From Arbacia lixula (taxonomy: Eukaryota; Echinodermata; Echinoidea; Arbacioida; Arbaciidae): a stretch of 64,000 nt of DNA. The DNA lies in contig OZ022597.1 in NCBI GenBank assembly GCA_963669155.1, forward strand, positions 5,177,965-5,241,964, in the 5' to 3' direction. The stretch's first letter is position 1, and each line of letters begins with the position of its first letter. The translations under genes were made by a program, and so were the position numbers. The notes beneath the pieces are model-generated. The model worked only from the letters and a program-made list of their open reading frames with translations. It was not told where the DNA came from and did not search any database. Shown in pieces: positions 1 through 11,130 of this stretch.

Positions 1-349
1 AATTGTATCTCTTGTAACAGTGCCCAATAGTTGATGGTGTATATATGTAAATGTATATTTCATGAATTAAAAGTTACATTCTTTTTAATTTGAACTTGAC
101 CTTTGAGTGAAAACAAATTTTTTCTTGTCTAAGTTGATCTCGCTTAAGTAATACGTATATCCACACGTTTATTTTGACTTCTTCCTTTTTCCTCCTCCTT
201 GTTATCCATCTCTTCTCATCACTATCATATATCTTGACAAAACAACCCATATATTTTCATAAAGCATCCAATCTTTTATTTTCATCACTGGTTGACATTT
301 TGTCCCCGTCTGTGTATTTACTGCTCGGCACTTGGTCTTATTGAACATC
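1..349. other. AT-rich intergenic left edge
   Basis: No gene or repeat family was recognised here. The stretch is AT-rich with a CT-rich patch near 180-215. It may be the upstream intron or 5' flank of the candidate ORF that follows. Confidence 0.4.
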
Positions 350-670
350 ATGGCCACAGGGTTAAGATCTAAAACACAACATCTTCCAACCAGTCTTCCC
401 TGGGACGCCGTCTCCCCTGGGATGCCACGCACCTCTACTACGTCCGAAGTCCCAAAACAACAACACGAACCTAGTAGTAGTGCGTCCTGCTCTCTCGAGT
501 CACACACTATCTCCGACTCGGTCCAGACTAATACCACCACTCAGAGAGCAGCCGACGATAAACACAACAACGGCCGTCACAGTATCCTTCGAACTCTATT
601 CGGGGGATACAATATACTGTCTCTAGTGCAGTCTCTTCCTTCTTATCATGAGCAAGCTCTTATTCATTGA
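350..670 (+). CDS. Candidate Ser/Thr-rich ORF, 106 aa, unrecognised
   Basis: An open frame starts at an ATG at 350 and ends in a stop at 668-670. The predicted protein is rich in Ser, Thr and Gln with no membrane segment or known motif; a short basic stretch (GRHSILRTLF) lies near the C-terminus. The stretch is richer in G+C than its surroundings, which is the only support for coding. A long open frame also exists on the opposite strand (202..540), so the openness may reflect composition. It could be a terminal exon of a gene that begins outside the window. I do not recognise it and assign no function. Confidence 0.25.
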   Translation: MATGLRSKTQHLPTSLPWDAVSPGMPRTSTTSEVPKQQHEPSSSASCSLESHTISDSVQTNTTTQRAADDKHNNGRHSILRTLFGGYNILSLVQSLPSYHEQALIH

Positions 671-1865
671 GTAAAACACCTCTTCACAAACTCAAGTTTG
701 CTTCTCTTTTGTCTCAACAAGGATGGTGTTTCTGGTTTCAATAGAAAGCTCATATCATGGCCAAGATGACTTTATTACAACTGAACACATATGACAAATT
801 ATACCCTTCAAAATGAAGAATGATGAGATAATGGTAATGTCAAGAGTTAAGCTTCCTATACAAGCACTGATAAGAAACGTCAATGTATCGGTAGTTAATC
901 ATTCGAAACCTGAAACAAAATAATGTTCAGAAAGAGCACTTATTTTCCTTTAACTTATCTGCATAACATTTATAGAAATATTTGTATAATAAAAAGTTAA
1001 AACCATTGATGTGCAACACATTGTGTTCAGACCAGATAAAAAAAAACTGCACCCTCCAAAATAGTACGCTGGAGAGGGGTGTGTGGCGTACCGTATAAAG
1101 AGTTAATGTGCAGTAGTGTTGTCATTGCAAAATGGATAAAGACAACAAAGCCTAGATTGGTGCTGCAATGCAAGATTTTCAGAGTTTGGCTAGTATTTCA
1201 GACATATAACCTTCCATAAGTTTCTTCAAGTTTTTCAGTGCCACGGGTGCATTTCTTCACAAGCAACACACACAAATTCCTTGGAGCAGCAATTGACCTG
1301 GCCTACAAAGGACTACTCATTACTCATTGGTTTGATTTACCTTACACTTCCACCAATCTCATTTGTCTGCTTTGGTTGAAACAATGAGATTTCCATCCAT
1401 TCAAAGACGGCATAGCCCTTTTGCAGGTCAAATTTAAATATTTTTTATATGAAACATGGAAAATTTAAGAAAAAATGCACAAGAACTTCCCTCCCAACAA
1501 TAGAAAACAGACTTGAAGCGAAATTATAGCCACATTTAGATTTTGAGTAGGTTTCCGACGGGTCCTCCAAAACCTACAGCTATAGATACCAGAGACTGCA
1601 ATATGCAATAGCACATATCACAGATTTTCGCACCGCATGGTGAGGCATTGAGCAAAATTCTCGGCGAAACAATACAGCATATAAACGTAGACGGTTACCA
1701 GGCTGGATAAAATGTTAAGGATAGTTTTTCATTTTTCCTGGAAAGGTGCTTTACAAATGTGTGATTTCATGTGTCATAATTAGAGTACACTGCTGATTCC
1801 TGCAGAGTTTCATGATTTTTGCAAATGGGCTACCTCTTTTATTCTCAAGGCAGAACTTCTGCGCT
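671..1865. other. Intergenic region downstream of TIGAR
   Basis: No gene seen. From about 1490 it carries a diverged copy of a dispersed repeat also present near 21670-22050 and inverted near 5525-5740. A minus-strand AATAAA lies near 1838-1843, some 23 bp past the TIGAR stop; it is a possible but uncertain polyadenylation signal. Confidence 0.45.
1490..1860. repeat. Dispersed repeat, copy 1
   Basis: Blocks around 1490-1660 (starting CTTCCCTCCCAACAATAGA and containing GGTCCTCCAAAACCTACAGC) and 1785-1825 (ACTGCTGATTCCTGCAGAGT) match, with substitutions, blocks at 21680-21800 and 22000-22025. A third, inverted copy sits near 5525-5740. No coding capacity was seen, so this is an old non-autonomous repeat of unknown class. 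Confidence 0.55.
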
Positions 1866-2657
1866 TCAACCAGATAAATCACATTCTGAATTGAGGCAAT
1901 CCAAATGGTGTGTTTTATAAATGAAATAACACTCCATGTCCTCAATCTCTCCCTCACCATCCGTCGTCACTACAAACGTGCTCATGCCCGTATTTGGGCA
2001 CCCGCTGCGCATTCTCGGTACCCCACCCGGAATATCCATTTTGTACATCTTTCTAAGGCTCCCAAACATAACTCGCAATATGTAACCATGCGCAGACACA
2101 AATATGTGTGGACACCCATTTGGCAGACTGTTCATGCCCGTAATTTGCGACTGGAAAATTGAATGTTCAGATGTTGGGGAAACGCCAGATGAAAGTTCTG
2201 CTCCAGTCCCATGCACCGAATCTGATGCTGTGTTTCCCACAGGGTTAGAAGGAGCAGTCCCTGTTAGACTGTTGTCAAGAGCTGCAATTTGTGTTGCATT
2301 ATCCCAGCACATCTTCGCAGCAACCTCACTTACTACACTCTGTGTAGTGTTGATCATATTTCCAGGCATTTCTTCAACTTGGGAGATGGGAGTACTCGTA
2401 GCTCCAACTTGGTCATTGACAGTCCCACCTTGGTCATTGACAGTCCCACTGCTTGTTTTTTCTGCCAGTGTCTGTTGAGATCCAACGTTGTCACCGTCTT
2501 GAGCGAAAACGATCTCAAACGCCGCATCTTTGTCTCGTTCTTCTTCATCTTCACACGTCAGTGTTGCCGTGGTGCCCCAAAACGCAGCATTGTGGGAGTT
2601 TTCCTTGTGTACGTCTCTGCACATCTCATAGAGGAAGGCCAAACCCCTGTCAATGAC
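1866..2657 (-). CDS. TIGAR: TIGAR coding exon 5, with large low-complexity insert
   Basis: The acceptor CTACTCAAG precedes VIDRGLAFLYEM, which fits the human segment QVKMRGIDFFEF. The exon gives 263 codons and a stop at 1866-1868. A polar insert occupies roughly exon residues 20-180 and includes GTVNDQ twice, from an imperfect 21-bp tandem repeat at about 2411-2452. The second catalytic His (AHG) and PNTGMS follow. The open frame runs 14 codons upstream into the intron; that start was rejected because the TIGAR alignment begins at the acceptor. Confidence 0.9.
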   Translation of the reverse strand, partial: VIDRGLAFLYEMCRDVHKENSHNAAFWGTTATLTCEDEEERDKDAAFEIVFAQDGDNVGSQQTLAEKTSSGTVNDQGGTVNDQVGATSTPISQVEEMPGNMINTTQSVVSEVAAKMCWDNATQIAALDNSLTGTAPSNPVGNTASDSVHGTGAELSSGVSPTSEHSIFQSQITGMNSLPNGCPHIFVSAHGYILRVMFGSLRKMYKMDIPGGVPRMRSGCPNTGMSTFVVTTDGEGEIEDMECYFIYKTHHLDCLNSECDLSG

Positions 2658-5600
2658 CTTGAGTAGAAACCAAGTAAAGAAAGATCTAAACAAAATCAAA
2701 CAGGGAAATCAGTTAATTGGTTTGAATGAATCAGAGGAGATTGGTGTGGTTTGACAGAAAGTGGACAAATAAGCAGATGTAACAACAAAAAAGATGTTGG
2801 CAGTTTCAAATTATCCTGTTCCTGTTCGATTTAAGCAAATGATGTAATGACTATAAATATGTAATTTTGATGTGAGTTCTTATAAAACTGCAATGTTGTA
2901 ATTAATCAAGAATGGCTCTTTGTGTAAGTGTTATAAGATGAATGCAAATTTTTCACTCTTTCCTTTACTTTCTTCACCTGATAAGTGGACCAAATATACC
3001 CCAAAATACAACCACATGAGAGTGGTACAGTTTCTAAATAGTACTTATTTGTCCACTGTCATCCTTATCTGTGTCAGATTACAGGTATTAGGATATCCCA
3101 ATTTTTCTGGTACTAGATGAATTAAACAGTCTTAGAATGCTACCATGGTGCATGAATACAAGCACACTTAGAAATAGAAATTAGACATGAACAATAAGAC
3201 TGGTTTACAATGCCAGTACATACAGCTTCAAAAACGAAAGTCGAAAATCGATAACGAACTTAGGAAAATTTTTATTGTAATTCAGGGAAAAAATAAATCG
3301 AACATTCAACTTTTTGCAAATAAGCGCATCAAATGCATTAAAGTGCGTTGATAGACATTGATGCACAATGTCACTGTTAGTTTTATAATGTCACACCATC
3401 AGCTCGATGGTATTGATGTATGCAAAAGACAATAAAAGGACGTTTATTACTGGCTGCCTCTGGGAAAGGAACGAAGGGAATTCGCACAGAGATAATTTTC
3501 GGAATACCAAAGATAAAATATTTTAGGGACATTTTATCTAAGGGGAGAATTTTCATCTCTGTGGATTTTCAGAATACACCCCCCCCCCCCCCTCAGACTC
3601 ATGATACAAATCCATTTGATATTTGTCTGCTCTTATCAAGAGCAAGTAATTAAAGTTCAGAAGTGGATATGCCATTCTATGTTTTTTTTTCATGACATCT
3701 TTAGCGAAAACATCTGGAAGAAAATATGAGCAAATTAGCAGGCAGAAGTCAACTTAACATCTTAAAAGCAAAGGTTAAACTTAACCTTACAAAAAATTAT
3801 AAAAACACAGCCCAAATAAGATGAACTAAACTGAACTGAACTGAACCTGTTTAGGGGTTTCCACTCCTTGGGGTTCAGAGGTTGCATTTCCTGTTTTGGC
3901 TCTCTCGTTGGCCTCCTTTCTAGGCCGCCCTTCTTTCTCACCGAAGCACTGTAGGAGAGAAACACATCAAGTTTATTCAGAAGTTATTTCTTATACAGGG
4001 CCCTGTCTTATAAAGAATTGCGATGGATTGCAACTTGACTTGGGGACTTAGGATTGATATCAATTGGAACTGTTTATGAGACAGGGCCCAGGAGATGCAC
4101 TATTAATTCACCAGCCTTCAATAATGCCAGTCCTAGGGAAACATAACACTAGTATTGGCGTTTTCATGGTTATGTTGACTGGCAAAATAATGTCAGCGGG
4201 CAACATACCAATTTGTCTTGCTGACACGTGACCGCATTCAACCAATCGATAATCAATGCTAGACTAACCTGAATAATATATCACAATATGACAAACTTAT
4301 CGAGTACACATCATGAAGCATACACCCATTTTTCACATTGAGATTTTCAGAATTGATATATCTTGGTCCAGTTTAATAGGATGTCAGCATTTACCATTGA
4401 ACTGCAGTAACCAAAGGGGTGTGGCTGAAATGCACCCTGTAAAGAATTTATGGTCTACTCATAGCTTATCGTCTATTGTCTGTACAGCAGATTATGCAGG
4501 AGTTGTGCTGAAAAGCCAGCCTGCATAATTATACACAAGCTCAGTAAAGAACAGGTTGATACCACAGCATAATACACTGAAAGTTGTATATGGAGACCAC
4601 AAATGGAATACAAGCATTGCACATTCACTCTTTGCAAAAGAAAGAAAATATGAAGTTTCTTACCCTCTCCCTGAGCCGCACATCTTTGATCATGCTTGGC
4701 CGAGGTACAAGCGAGTTCCTCATTACTCCTTCTGCCGTCTGTGTTAAAACATATAATCAAACAAAGAGAAATATGGTTATATAGAATGGAAATGCAATCA
4801 ATGTATTTAACACATACTTGTAAAAATGATACTAGACAACATAGACATTGTGAACTTCGCACAATGGCGAATTTTACAAAACCCTTCAGTGTTGGCTTGT
4901 CCACTTTCGTCCCAAGAGGTTGCTTTTCACTTTGACAAAAACATAACACTTCAGCCCGTATTCTGATCAGAGGTTGAATGCAAACAGTATGCTCAGCCTG
5001 GACTGACTTTAATATGGGATACCAAAATAATTAAATAATTTGAAAGATTATTATGGATTCAATATAATTGGTTTTGTCCTCAGAATAACTATGGTACATT
5101 GAGTTTGTCCACATAATAACCCAGGTTTGTTGATTTTACAAATGAGAACAAAGCTGGTGACATGACAGTCCACGTCTTCTCACCTGCACACAGCGCGATA
5201 AGTCGCTGGAGTAGATGCGGTCAAAGCTCTCTCTGGCTAGGTATCGGCCCAAGGCGTCAGCTTGCTTCAACCCCAGCTTGTTGAGGGGGATGTCAATCTG
5301 TCCCTGGAGCAGACCCAGCCTGTTGTATTCTGTCTCCCCACTACAATCAAAATTTAATTCATATTAAAGACATTTGCATTAGTCACTAAACTTGGCAGGA
5401 AATAGGTGTATCCTCTACCAATGGCGTGCATGAAATCTCACAATCATAGCTTCACAAATATTTCCAGGAAAAGTGAAAAGCTATCTTTGTTTATGTTTGA
5501 AATAATACACTGAAAATTCAGTCTTTATACGACTATAGGTCGTTGGATCCGCCGAGATTACATCTGGCTCCTCTGAACGCCCTACTTCATGGGTATGTTT

Positions 5601-6349
5601 AAAAAGGAAATTTTGATTAAAAAAAGCCCCGAGTGAGACGTTTACTGTCTACGGTCTCCAGGCTAAATTCAGTCTCGGCTATTGGTTTTAGATGACCCAC
5701 CCAAAACCTCCTCAAAATCTACCGATTGCTATGATTTTGTTTAAATTGAGTAAATCTATCCAGTTATATTATTGGGTAGGAAGTTTTTATCTTCCATTTA
5801 CCATTGTTTTGTACTTTGTAGTTTTAGTTTTGAAAATTGTACTCTTTTGAATTTGAGCTGCGAAATTAAGGGGCACCCTGTAATACTTAACATATGCCAC
5901 TTACTAATTTAGGATTTGTTCACCATAGATACGCAGTCGGGAAAACCCAGGATACCCGCAGTCATTAATTAAAAAAATTGGGGGCTGCTTTTTGAGCAAA
6001 TCAACATCGATCGTCATCGGCTGATTTGGTTACAATTTTAAATTGTGTCTATAGGAATTTTGGGGACTCTTTATAAGCATTTCGGGGGCGAAATCACCCC
6101 GGGCCCCCGTGTATTTCTTGCCCTGAATGGCGCTTCCATCACACCATCACTGCATCAGTCACTTATATTTTTTTTAACATAATATAGACCCACAAATTAC
6201 AGCATATGGGACTGAGCTGAGGATAGAACACGGTACAATGTCATAGGGTTGCCCCGCTTTCATTAAAAGTGAACTTGGGCTATATCCTATATGGAATTAG
6301 ATTAATGAACCACTTACTGCCGCACAAACGTCAGCATAAATCTTCCCAT
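1866..6349 (-). CDS. TIGAR: TIGAR-like fructose-2,6-bisphosphatase, 5 coding exons
   Basis: Histidine phosphatase of the phosphoglycerate mutase-like superfamily. Known vertebrate TIGAR hydrolyses fructose-2,6-bisphosphate and related phosphates, pushing glucose toward the pentose phosphate pathway; it is mainly cytosolic. The spliced frame, complement(1866..2657, 3847..3948, 4664..4738, 5184..5340, 6318..6349), is 1158 nt and gives 385 aa. Seen directly: the N-terminal MGRFMLTFVRHGETEYN with catalytic His at residue 11, split between exons 1 and 2; RLRER with the proposed acid Glu at 87; and VSAHGYILR with the second catalytic His at about 312, where the usual Ser before His is Ala. PNTGMS near the C-terminus matches the vertebrate protein closely. 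Human TIGAR is 270 aa; the excess is a Thr/Ser/Asn/Asp-rich insert in the last exon, before the second His. The family call is firm; catalytic activity is inferred. Confidence 0.93.
3847..3948 (-). CDS. TIGAR: TIGAR coding exon 4
   Basis: Exactly 34 codons, beginning CFGEKEGRPRKEANERAK and ending GVETPKQ. The acceptor is CTACAG; the donor GTTCAG is weaker than usual. It aligns with the KYGVVEG...GGETLDQ part of human TIGAR but lacks the central PPGG loop. Confidence 0.88.
3998..4089. mobile_element. MITE-like inverted repeat in TIGAR intron 4/exon 4 flank, family A
   Basis: Terminal inverted repeats: GGGCCCTGTCTTATAAA at the left and TTTATGAGACAGGGCCC at the right, about 92 bp apart, within TIGAR intron 3. 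A longer relative lies at 25435..25570. No coding capacity, so this is a non-autonomous element. Confidence 0.7.
4391..4559. repeat. Dispersed repeat in TIGAR intron 3, copy 1
   Basis: The block from GAACTGCAGTAACCAAAGGG through CTGTACAGCAGATTA to AAGCTCAGTAAAGA is repeated in the same orientation at about 21290-21468, inside SWSAP1 intron 4. Class unknown. Confidence 0.65.
4664..4738 (-). CDS. TIGAR: TIGAR coding exon 3
   Basis: Exactly 25 codons between a CAG acceptor (4739-4741) and a GTAAG donor (4659-4663). The exon ends in VRLRER, which carries the acid Glu 87 (Glu 89 in human). Confidence 0.93.
5184..5340 (-). CDS. TIGAR: TIGAR coding exon 2
   Basis: The acceptor AG at 5341-5342 is followed by T, which completes His 11, then 52 codons beginning GETEYNRLGLLQGQIDIPLN and including YSSDLSRC, the equivalent of FSSDLMR in vertebrates. 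Donor GTGAG is at 5179-5183; phase 0. Confidence 0.95.
5525..5740. repeat. Dispersed repeat, inverted copy in TIGAR intron 1
   Basis: Read on the minus strand this matches the GAGGAGGTTTTGGG(C/T)GGGTC ... GGAGACCG blocks of the repeat near 21670-21800. The match is diverged, so boundaries are approximate. Confidence 0.5.
6318..6349 (-). CDS. TIGAR: TIGAR coding exon 1
   Basis: ATG at 6347-6349, ten codons (MGRFMLTFVR), then CA of a split His codon. Donor GTAAG lies at 6313-6317. The start is supported by co-linearity with the first ten residues of vertebrate TIGAR. Confidence 0.93.
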
Positions 6350-6640
6350 GATGGAACTAATCGCACGTTGTCGGTGAAAATTTAGAATGAACCCCGTCCT
6401 TATGTCTACCTCCTCCTTGAAAAGTCCGACGATGAATTACGTTGTGAAGATTTCGTAATACATTCAATTTGAGTACGAGTGTTATCAGGCGTAGCGAGCA
6501 GACGACGGAAGTCTTATTGGTCGCTAAATAGCTCAATGTAATACAAAGTTCTGCAAGGAGCTCATTTCTCCTCCCTATAAATGTCAAAGTTTGTATCTTA
6601 GAAATATTCGTCAATTTGTACTGATTTTTGTTTTTATTTG
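6350..6640 (-). promoter_or_regulatory. 5' flank of TIGAR
   Basis: Sequence immediately upstream of the TIGAR start codon. Moderate G+C, no obvious TATA box. It should hold the 5' UTR and promoter, but no transcription start can be placed by eye. Confidence 0.35.
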
Positions 6641-6689
6641 CCTAAAAAAGTAATTTATTTTGGGACTACCCCTTTCTGTATTAAACAGA

Positions 6690-6845
6690 TGTGTCTACTG
6701 TTATTTGACTACTGTTAGACTACTGTTAGACTATTTTGTCTATTGTTATTTGACTATATTTGACAATATTTGTCAATATTTGACAATAATTGTTATTTGA
6801 CTATATTTGACAATATTTGACTATTGTTAGACTCCTGTTATTTGT
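6690..6845. repeat. Minisatellite of TTTGACTATTGTTAGACTAC type
   Basis: Irregular tandem copies of short units related to TTTGACAATA and TACTGTTAGAC run through this stretch. AT-rich and non-coding. Confidence 0.75.
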
Positions 6846-6932
6846 CAGCTTATTTAGCTCGTCCCACCCATCTGTAGTACATGTACATGGTGTAGTCTCA
6901 CGGTTCAGACTCTGCTTTATGCTCTGTGGAAC

Positions 6933-7605
6933 GGACCGTATCCGGACAGCTACCCCCTGGACAACTACTCCCCGGACAACTACCCCGGACTTCTACCCCC
7001 TGGACAACTACCCCCTTAGGACAACTATACCCCCAAGAACAACTACCCCCTTGGACAATTACCCCGCAGGACAATTACCCCCTAGGACAAGTATTACCCC
7101 CAGGACAACTACCCCCCCCCCCCCCTCCCCCCAGGACAATTACCCCCAGGACAATTACCCCCTAGGATAACTACCCCCTAGGATAACTACTCCCAGGATA
7201 ACTACCCCCAGACAATTACCTCTAGAGCAATTACCCCCCCCCCCCCCCCCCCTCCCCCGGCAATCTGCGGATCTGGATTACATGGGGGGCGGGGGGGGGG
7301 GTAATTGCTCTAGAGGTAATTGTCTGGGGGTTGTCTGGGGGTAGTAATGAGTGTGTGTGTGTTTGTTTTTTTTTTTGGGGGGGGGGTGGATTCAATCGTC
7401 CATTTGGGGGAGGGGCTAGTCGCTGGGGATGGGGGGGGGGGGAGGGGGTTAATTGCTCTAGAGTTAGTTGTCTGGGGTTAGTTGTCCTGGGGGTAATTGC
7501 CCTAGGGGGTAATTGTCCTGGGGGTCCTAAGGGAGTAGTTGTCCACGGGGTAGTGGTACGGGGGGTTGTTGTCCGGGGGTAGTTGTCTAGGGGGTAGTTG
7601 TCCTA
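6933..7605. repeat. Head-to-head minisatellite, giant hairpin
   Basis: The left half (about 6933-7258) is a minisatellite of ~15-bp units such as CCCCCTAGGACAATTA. The right half (about 7284-7605) is the same family in reverse complement (TAGGGGGTAATTGTCCTGGG). Between them is a short unique core near 7259-7283, flanked by a C run and a G run of ~17-18. Open frames through it are compositional artefacts. Confidence 0.88.
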
Positions 7606-7676
7606 GAATCGGGACGGACATGACTGTGTGTATGACTTGCGTCTGCAAACCAGTCGGAAGCCGGGGTGCAGTGTAT

Positions 7677-7811
7677 TCATGAGCGTGGGGCGATAGCGGC
7701 CATGTACGGGTTTTGCGAGAGCATGTTGATTATGATCCAGCATGCCACAGTCGTTAGCAGAATGAAGATTAATCCCAACATTGTCTTTTTGACCAGACAA
7801 TCAGACAGCAT
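7677..7811 (-). CDS. Candidate 44-aa single-pass membrane ORF
   Basis: An ATG at 7809-7811 opens 44 codons ending at 7677. The product has two lysines, then about 19 hydrophobic residues (MLGLIFILLTTVACWIIIN), the layout of a signal anchor. The interval is unique sequence between the inverted minisatellite and later repeats. It could be a real microprotein, the first exon of a type II Golgi enzyme whose donor I cannot place, or chance. Not recognised. Confidence 0.2.
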   Translation of the reverse strand: MLSDCLVKKTMLGLIFILLTTVACWIIINMLSQNPYMAAIAPRS

Positions 7812-8084
7812 TGTTCGATGACCTTCGGAAACAATGTATTCTTACTGGCGGAGGGTTCAATAATATTGTTCCTAGTCAATCCGCTTTCGGCATGTTCGTT
7901 ATGTAGTTTCCAGAGGACCATTCTTCTAATTCTTCAAGATGAATCATGAGCAATAAAAAATCAATAGTATTTGTGTCTCTACAGTATGGTCAGTAAGGCT
8001 GATTGTTGAAGTGTAACAGGAAGTACACAATGTCACACGAAGGCAGCCACAGAGATAATAAAATCGGCAAATCAAAAGAGAGTT

Positions 8085-8188
8085 TGAGAAATAGGTGGAG
8101 AGAAAGGGAGGGAGATAGAGAACGGGCAGAGGTAGAGAGCAAGAGAGAAGTATAGGTAGAGACTGGAGAGAGAAAGAGAAGTAGAGGT

Positions 8189-8254
<66 letters not shown>

Positions 8255-8275
8255 AAGGGAGGTGTAGAAGGGAAG
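8085..8275. repeat. (GA)n microsatellite and GA-rich flank
   Basis: Pure (GA)n from about 8190 to 8250 inside a purine-rich block. Minus-strand Leu/Ser open frames here are artefacts. Confidence 0.9.
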
Positions 8276-8935
8276 AGAGTGCGAGCGGAAGGATGGATAG
8301 CTAATGATAATAATTATATTCATATGATTTGTTAATGCATAAAAACAGGGCGGTTTCAATCATTAAAAATAGGTCTGTATTGATTAAGCTGTAATGAATT
8401 CCTTCATAACCAAGATCCGTAATGCAAACTAATTACATTCGTATGGTTGCACGCACCAGTTGTGCATAATATACTTGCAAACATTCGATTAAGAGAGCAA
8501 ATTCATGGTCAATGATCGCATATAAAAGACATGGTGTTGGAGATAAATACCCAGCGATGCCCGTTGCAACCATGGTATCCTGCTATACAACCCTTCACTG
8601 TCTTACATGTCTATGATAACATGATTAATGTAAAGGTGATATTGTTGGCATATCTACAAAGGGGAGCATAATTATCATAACCTAACCTTAGCTATATCAT
8701 CTACCGTCTGCAATGCTTGATGAATGTCAACTTGTCATCTGAGGAGGAGAGATATATCGTGTCACTGTTCCTGTTCGCATGGCTCTACGGCATAATTGGC
8801 ATTACTTTGTAACAATGGTCGATCACCAAATATCAAGGTATTCGGTTGCTATAGCAACGGACGCCGGATCGTTCCGCATATCGAATTTTCGAGGATGAAT
8901 TGCTTTGAATGTGGATATGGGTGAGAGGGTAATAG
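8276..8935. other. Intergenic, no gene seen
   Basis: AT-rich unique sequence with no convincing open frame or repeat family. Confidence 0.4.
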
Positions 8936-8939
8936 ATTG

Positions 8940-8985
<46 letters not shown>

Positions 8986-9030
8986 GAAATATACATATAT
9001 GTAGAGAGAGAGGCGAAGAGAGAGAACTAC
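8936..9030. repeat. (GA)n microsatellite
   Basis: (GA)n at about 8944-8971 with further GA-rich sequence to about 9030. Confidence 0.85.
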
Positions 9031-11040
9031 CAATGGAAGCGGTTGACAATGAGGGAGAATTTACATTTTCAATAATAATTCCAACATCGCCCCACAACAC
9101 GCGCAATAATCAAATGCAGACCAACATATTCCAGCCAACGCTCTGGCATCAGCTTGGATAATTTGAATTTTTAATAAATCGACGCTAGGTGCTTTTCACA
9201 TTTGTGGATTTTACATGTCCTCTATCTGCTCTCATCATTTTAAATGTGACAACGATGTATGGGGTGGATGCTGGAACAGAACGAAGAGGGAACGGGATGA
9301 TCGGTGTTGAAACGTGTGTAGCGCGATGCCCATCGGAAACCATCGCAGTTCACATGACCGGATATGCATGATATGGGTTACTAAATGTCATATCGTTATT
9401 TGATAGGAGCTGAGATTAACATTACTGATGTTCTCCGCATCGGACGCTAAAACATCTTTGAGATGGATTACGCAATGGTGTGTAATTTGGTTAAAATAAT
9501 TGAAACAGTACTGTCACAAAGAGAAAACGTTGGGTGTTATGTTTTCCGCTTTTTACTGTTCTGTAAACGCAATCATATTTTGCAATGACTCATTGACTTT
9601 ATGTTTGTCGACGCATGCAGGCGCATACTTCTTAACCAGTTGACCCCTATTTCACTTAATTCCTGTAGACGTCAAACTAGGGACCTCCTTGTTCAGTAAG
9701 CTGAGGGTTAACTATCTCACGCTCGACATGTTTCATCGTACTCTTTGATAAGCGTTGCTTGAGCTTGTCGTTGTGCTCCCTGACTCGTTGTCATCTTGAT
9801 TACTGTGACGAGTATAAAGCCCACAGCAGACGGCACGATCCGATCAGCCACACGACTCTGCGACAGGCTGAATCGCAGTACACGGTTATTGCATTTGTAC
9901 AAGAAGGTGACGTCACATTTTAGAGTCAAAGGCCCTTACGACAGTAGAATCGTGGTGAAATCATTACGTCTGCCGTGGCCGTATCTGCGTCATCAAGTTA
10001 AACAGTATAGCCTAGCTGTTTGTCGCTAACGGGAAGGACCATGTAGCGCCCATCCATTTATAAACAGACTTGAGGTTTTATGGTTGTAACGGCTCATTAA
10101 TCGGATCAATTACTGCGGCTTATCTTACGATAGTACGCTTCATTGATCCCAAGATCTCATCTAGATGCATAACGGACCTACAAAACCCTTCAAGACAGGA
10201 GATGCTTGTTGTATTGACTATCATGTTGGTGTTGAATCAGTGTTCCATGCTATTGCCCGCGCCTTGACTTTCATACAAAGCTTCAGGTACACGCTTCAGG
10301 ACCGTCTCGGAACGTGGACAGTTATTGCTTGTTGTATATCATATACGTTACATAGGATTCTACAGCATGTTATACAACTTCCTTTCTTCGAAAAGAATGA
10401 GAGATATTCGATTCTGCACGTGAGCTGGACAAAGCAGCTGCAATGTTAGATATTGGATCATTTTCACAGATGTGACCTTTGTTCACCAATATATAAATGC
10501 TTTGCTCGGACACACGTGAACTGGACTTGGAAATATATTATTTGTTGACGCTCCATTATTGTTGATTTTTTCCTTAGGTTAAAGCGTTTTTAATGATAGC
10601 ATTTTGTGGCATCAATGGAAACACTGAACTTACTAAAAGAAAACTTCAGGCTATGATGAGCTCCTTATTAAAATCAAAGTATTCGGATAGATATCATTAC
10701 GTATGAATAAGTATATTACTCTGCAAGCAAAGCAGTATCATGGTCGTTGGCAATGCATTGCGAATATGAAGTCCCCTCGACCAGATCCGACGATGAGATC
10801 AAGACAGGTAAGCACGAATGAAACATTTTAACAGACAGGGCTATGCCACACCTTTATATCACTTTATTACTGCACACACTCATCAACATATTATGACATG
10901 ACTGATCACCATCACCATTTACAAACATGCCCATCACATCTACATTAACAATGACAACTGCCATGATTACCGAAAATATTAACCATGTTAACCCTTTTCT
11001 ATATTAAAAGCATTTTATTTCCCCTACCTTTTGAAGATAT
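9031..11040. other. Intergenic, no supported gene
   Basis: About 2 kb of unique sequence. Several open frames of 60-95 codons exist (for example 9796..10029 and 10165..10449) but none shows a domain, repeat-free conservation cue or good splice context. I see nothing that can be called. Confidence 0.4.
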
Positions 11041-11041
11041 T

Positions 11042-11108
<67 letters not shown>

Positions 11109-11130
11109 TACTAATACTACTGCTACTATC
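11041..11130. repeat. (CTA)n microsatellite
   Basis: Nearly pure CTA trinucleotides for about 80 bp, then degenerate copies. The Leu or Val open frames across it are artefacts. Confidence 0.95.

Noticed and set aside
1905..2666. Plus-strand frames opposite TIGAR exon 5
   Set aside because: Shadows of the minus-strand coding sequence.
2658..2699. ATG at 2699 as start of the TIGAR last exon
   Set aside because: Residues before VIDRG lie upstream of a good in-phase acceptor and have no TIGAR counterpart.
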